Virus record (IMG/VR): IMGVR_UViG_3300020020_000165
Span: 1 to 22,313 of that record
Reading direction: 5' to 3' (one strand)
Length of the DNA: 22,313 nt
DNA from: a virus
In this document: positions 21,153 to 22,313 of the stretch, in pieces
How positions within the stretch are numbered: position 1 is the stretch's first letter
Layout: every line of letters starts with the position of its first letter
The notes under the pieces: generated by a model
Seen by the model: the letters and a program-made list of their open reading frames with translations, nothing else
Told to the model about the DNA's origin: nothing
Databases searched by the model: none
Position numbers and translations under genes: made by a program

Positions 21153-21461
21153 ATGCCGTCCGACCTTCCCGACTCGCTCCGCCCCGCCTGGGCCTCCCTC
21201 GCCGCCGCCGCGGTCCGCGCGGGGACGCTTACGGCAGAGACGGCGCCCGGGTTTGTCGACGCGGTGCTCGCCCCGCTCGACCTCGCCCGATGGATTCGCG
21301 CCCGGATTGAGGCGGACGGGTTACTCGTGGAGGACGACAACGGTCCGATGCCGCACCCGCTCATCCGCGAATACGCCGCGCTCGTCCCCGTGCTCCGAGC
21401 GGGGCTCCGGCTCTACGGGCTCACCCCCGAGCTCGTCGCCGATCGGGAGGACGCATCGTGA
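21153..21461 (+). CDS. Second small-terminase-like (P27-like) protein
   Basis: The 102-aa product has LRPAWASLAAAAVRAGTLT, a helical middle with DLARWIRARIEADGLLVEDD, and NGPMPHPLIREYAALVPVLR followed by AGLRLYGLTPE. The layout matches the core of P27 small terminases, and it parallels the window's own TerS: W..L, a run of helices, a G.xMP(H/N)PL segment, then a helix ending in LGLTP or YGLTP. The basic N-terminal region and the late SRAK end are absent. It might be a second DNA-recognition subunit or a modulator. The ATG at 21153 is chosen because codons before it lose coding bias; no good Shine-Dalgarno sequence is seen. Confidence 0.6.
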   Translation: MPSDLPDSLRPAWASLAAAAVRAGTLTAETAPGFVDAVLAPLDLARWIRARIEADGLLVEDDNGPMPHPLIREYAALVPVLRAGLRLYGLTPELVADREDAS

Positions 21462-21670
21462 TCAGGGACCAAGACACCGCGGCGGAGCTCGTCGCGTTCG
21501 TGTTCGACCAAGCGTCGGAGGCGCTCGACCGCGGCGCGCTGCTCGTGCTCTCGCGATCGGGGGACGATCTGGCATGGTCCGTTGTCCCGCCGGATTGTGA
21601 TCTCGACCTGGGCGATGTCCGCTATCTCCACGCCCAGGTGGGCGGCGGGATCCCCGAGGCGGACGCATGA
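21458..21670 (+). CDS. 70-aa acidic hypothetical protein
   Basis: The product begins MIRDQDTAAELVAFVFDQAS and has EALDRGALLVLSRSGDDLAW, ending YLHAQVGGGIPEADA. It is acidic with one probable helix and a few strands. No family is recognised. GTG at 21458 has GGAGG 7 bases upstream and overlaps the stop of the TerS-like gene (GTGA). The next gene starts in an ATGA overlap, so the four right-end genes form one operon. Confidence 0.65.
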   Translation: MIRDQDTAAELVAFVFDQASEALDRGALLVLSRSGDDLAWSVVPPDCDLDLGDVRYLHAQVGGGIPEADA

Positions 21671-21876
21671 CGACAGAGGACCGCGCGGCGCTGGAACGCA
21701 CGAAGGACAAGCTCTGGTCGCTCTACATCGACACCGCGAAGGATGTCGACAACTCGCGCGCCCTGGAGGCGCACGTCCGCGAGCAAGTGCTCCGGATTGA
21801 GGCGGTGCGGCAACTCGCGCTCGACGGCTACCGCGAGGCGGTCGCCGCGCTCGACCGCGCCGACGAGGGGGACTAG
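21667..21876 (+). CDS. 69-aa helical hypothetical protein
   Basis: The product is almost entirely helical and charged: RAALERTKDKLWSLYIDTAK, then SRALEAHVREQVLRIEAVRQ, with a third helix. It may form a coiled-coil or helical hairpin dimer. GAGG lies 7 bases before the ATG, which overlaps the preceding stop. Its stop TAG shares a base with the GTG of the HNH gene. Function is unknown. Its place just before HNH and terS makes a packaging-related role thinkable. Confidence 0.65.
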   Translation: MTTEDRAALERTKDKLWSLYIDTAKDVDNSRALEAHVREQVLRIEAVRQLALDGYREAVAALDRADEGD

Positions 21877-22253
21877 TGCCGGAGGGGGGAGGGGTCCGCG
21901 TCCGCCCGTGCTCGACGCCGGGGTGTCCCGCGCTCGTCACCCAGGGCGCCCGCTGTCGCACCCATGCGACGACGCATGACCGGATGCGCGGGACCATGCG
22001 CGAGCGCGGGTACTCCGTCCGCTGGGGTCATGCCGCGGCGCGGTTCCGCCGCCTGTATCCCCTGTGCGGAGACCGCCCGAATGCCCAAGAACCGGTGATG
22101 AGTCAATGCCGCGCGATGGGGCGCACGACGATCGCGACCCTTGTCGATCATGTTGTGCCGCACCGGGGTGATCCGGTGAAGTTCTGGGATGAGGCAAACT
22201 GGCAATCGCTCTGCGCGTCGTGCCACAGTGCCAAAACCCGCGCCGGGTTCTAA
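21876..22253 (+). CDS. HNH endonuclease
   Basis: HNH nucleases encoded next to terminase genes assist cos cleavage and packaging in HK97-like phages. The 125-aa product has an N-terminal Cys/His cluster (CSTPGCPALVTQGARCRTH, 12-30), a basic helix with RMRGTMRERGYSVRWGHAAA, and the HNH core: C64 and C78, then LVDHVVPHRGDPVKFWDEAN (89-108) and C113, C116, H117. D91-H92, N108 and H117 are the expected catalytic set; the four Cys are the structural zinc site. The start is GTG, overlapping the previous stop by one base. On a closed circle the next gene is terS. Confidence 0.88.
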   Translation: MPEGGGVRVRPCSTPGCPALVTQGARCRTHATTHDRMRGTMRERGYSVRWGHAAARFRRLYPLCGDRPNAQEPVMSQCRAMGRTTIATLVDHVVPHRGDPVKFWDEANWQSLCASCHSAKTRAGF

Positions 22254-22313
22254 GTGCCGGGGTCGGATGCGATGGGGGGATCCAAAATGTTGCAGCCGAG
22301 TTGGCGCCGAAAC
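22254..22313. other. Non-coding end of window
   Basis: The last 60 bases have no gene. The word CCAAAATG occurs both here and near position 30, but no longer shared end was found. The region would join the leader at 1-188 if the window is a closed circle. Confidence 0.4.

Overview
The window looks like most or all of the genome of a small tailed dsDNA phage (siphovirus-type, HK97-fold capsid). It is very G+C rich, genes are packed with 1-8 bp overlaps, and third codon positions are almost always G or C. No host gene, rRNA or tRNA is seen. An HNH endonuclease gene closes the right end and the terminase small subunit gene opens the left end. That HNH-TerS-TerL order is usual in HK97-like phages, so the window may be a circular or circularly permuted genome cut upstream of terS. 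The host cannot be named. A possible spanin pair would suggest a Gram-negative host, but this is weak evidence.

Positions 1-15089 hold the packaging and virion module, all on the plus strand. In order it contains TerS, a Cys-rich gene of foreign character, a 28-aa membrane peptide, TerL, a ribbon-helix-helix protein, a fused prohead protease/major capsid protein, portal, a collagen-like protein, the head-tail connector, head closure, gp10-like and tail terminator proteins, the tail tube, a small unknown, the G/GT tail chaperones with a -1 frameshift site, a short tape measure, a large tail hub with inserted beta-repeat modules, and a small tail-tip protein. The capsid gene precedes the portal gene, the reverse of the usual order.

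Positions 15086-15638 hold two small Cys-containing proteins on opposite strands, sharing start and stop palindromes. Positions 15639-16296 are non-coding and highly structured: hairpins, GTACAGA repeats, a perfect parS-like palindrome and a consensus sigma-70 promoter whose predicted start falls on the ATG of the next gene, implying a leaderless mRNA. Positions 16297-17827 carry small regulatory or DNA-metabolism genes, including a RusA-like resolvase.

Positions 17829-20230 look like a lysis region: a beta-trefoil/TIM-barrel glycosidase-like protein, then four small membrane or lipoprotein genes. Positions 20227-20866 hold two minus-strand genes; the downstream one ends in two QGALPF motifs that resemble sliding-clamp-binding peptides. 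After a 286-bp divergent gap, positions 21153-22253 encode a second TerS-like protein, two small proteins and the HNH endonuclease.

No polymerase, primase, helicase, integrase or classic repressor was recognised. Replication probably depends on the host, or on genes that cannot be recognised by eye.
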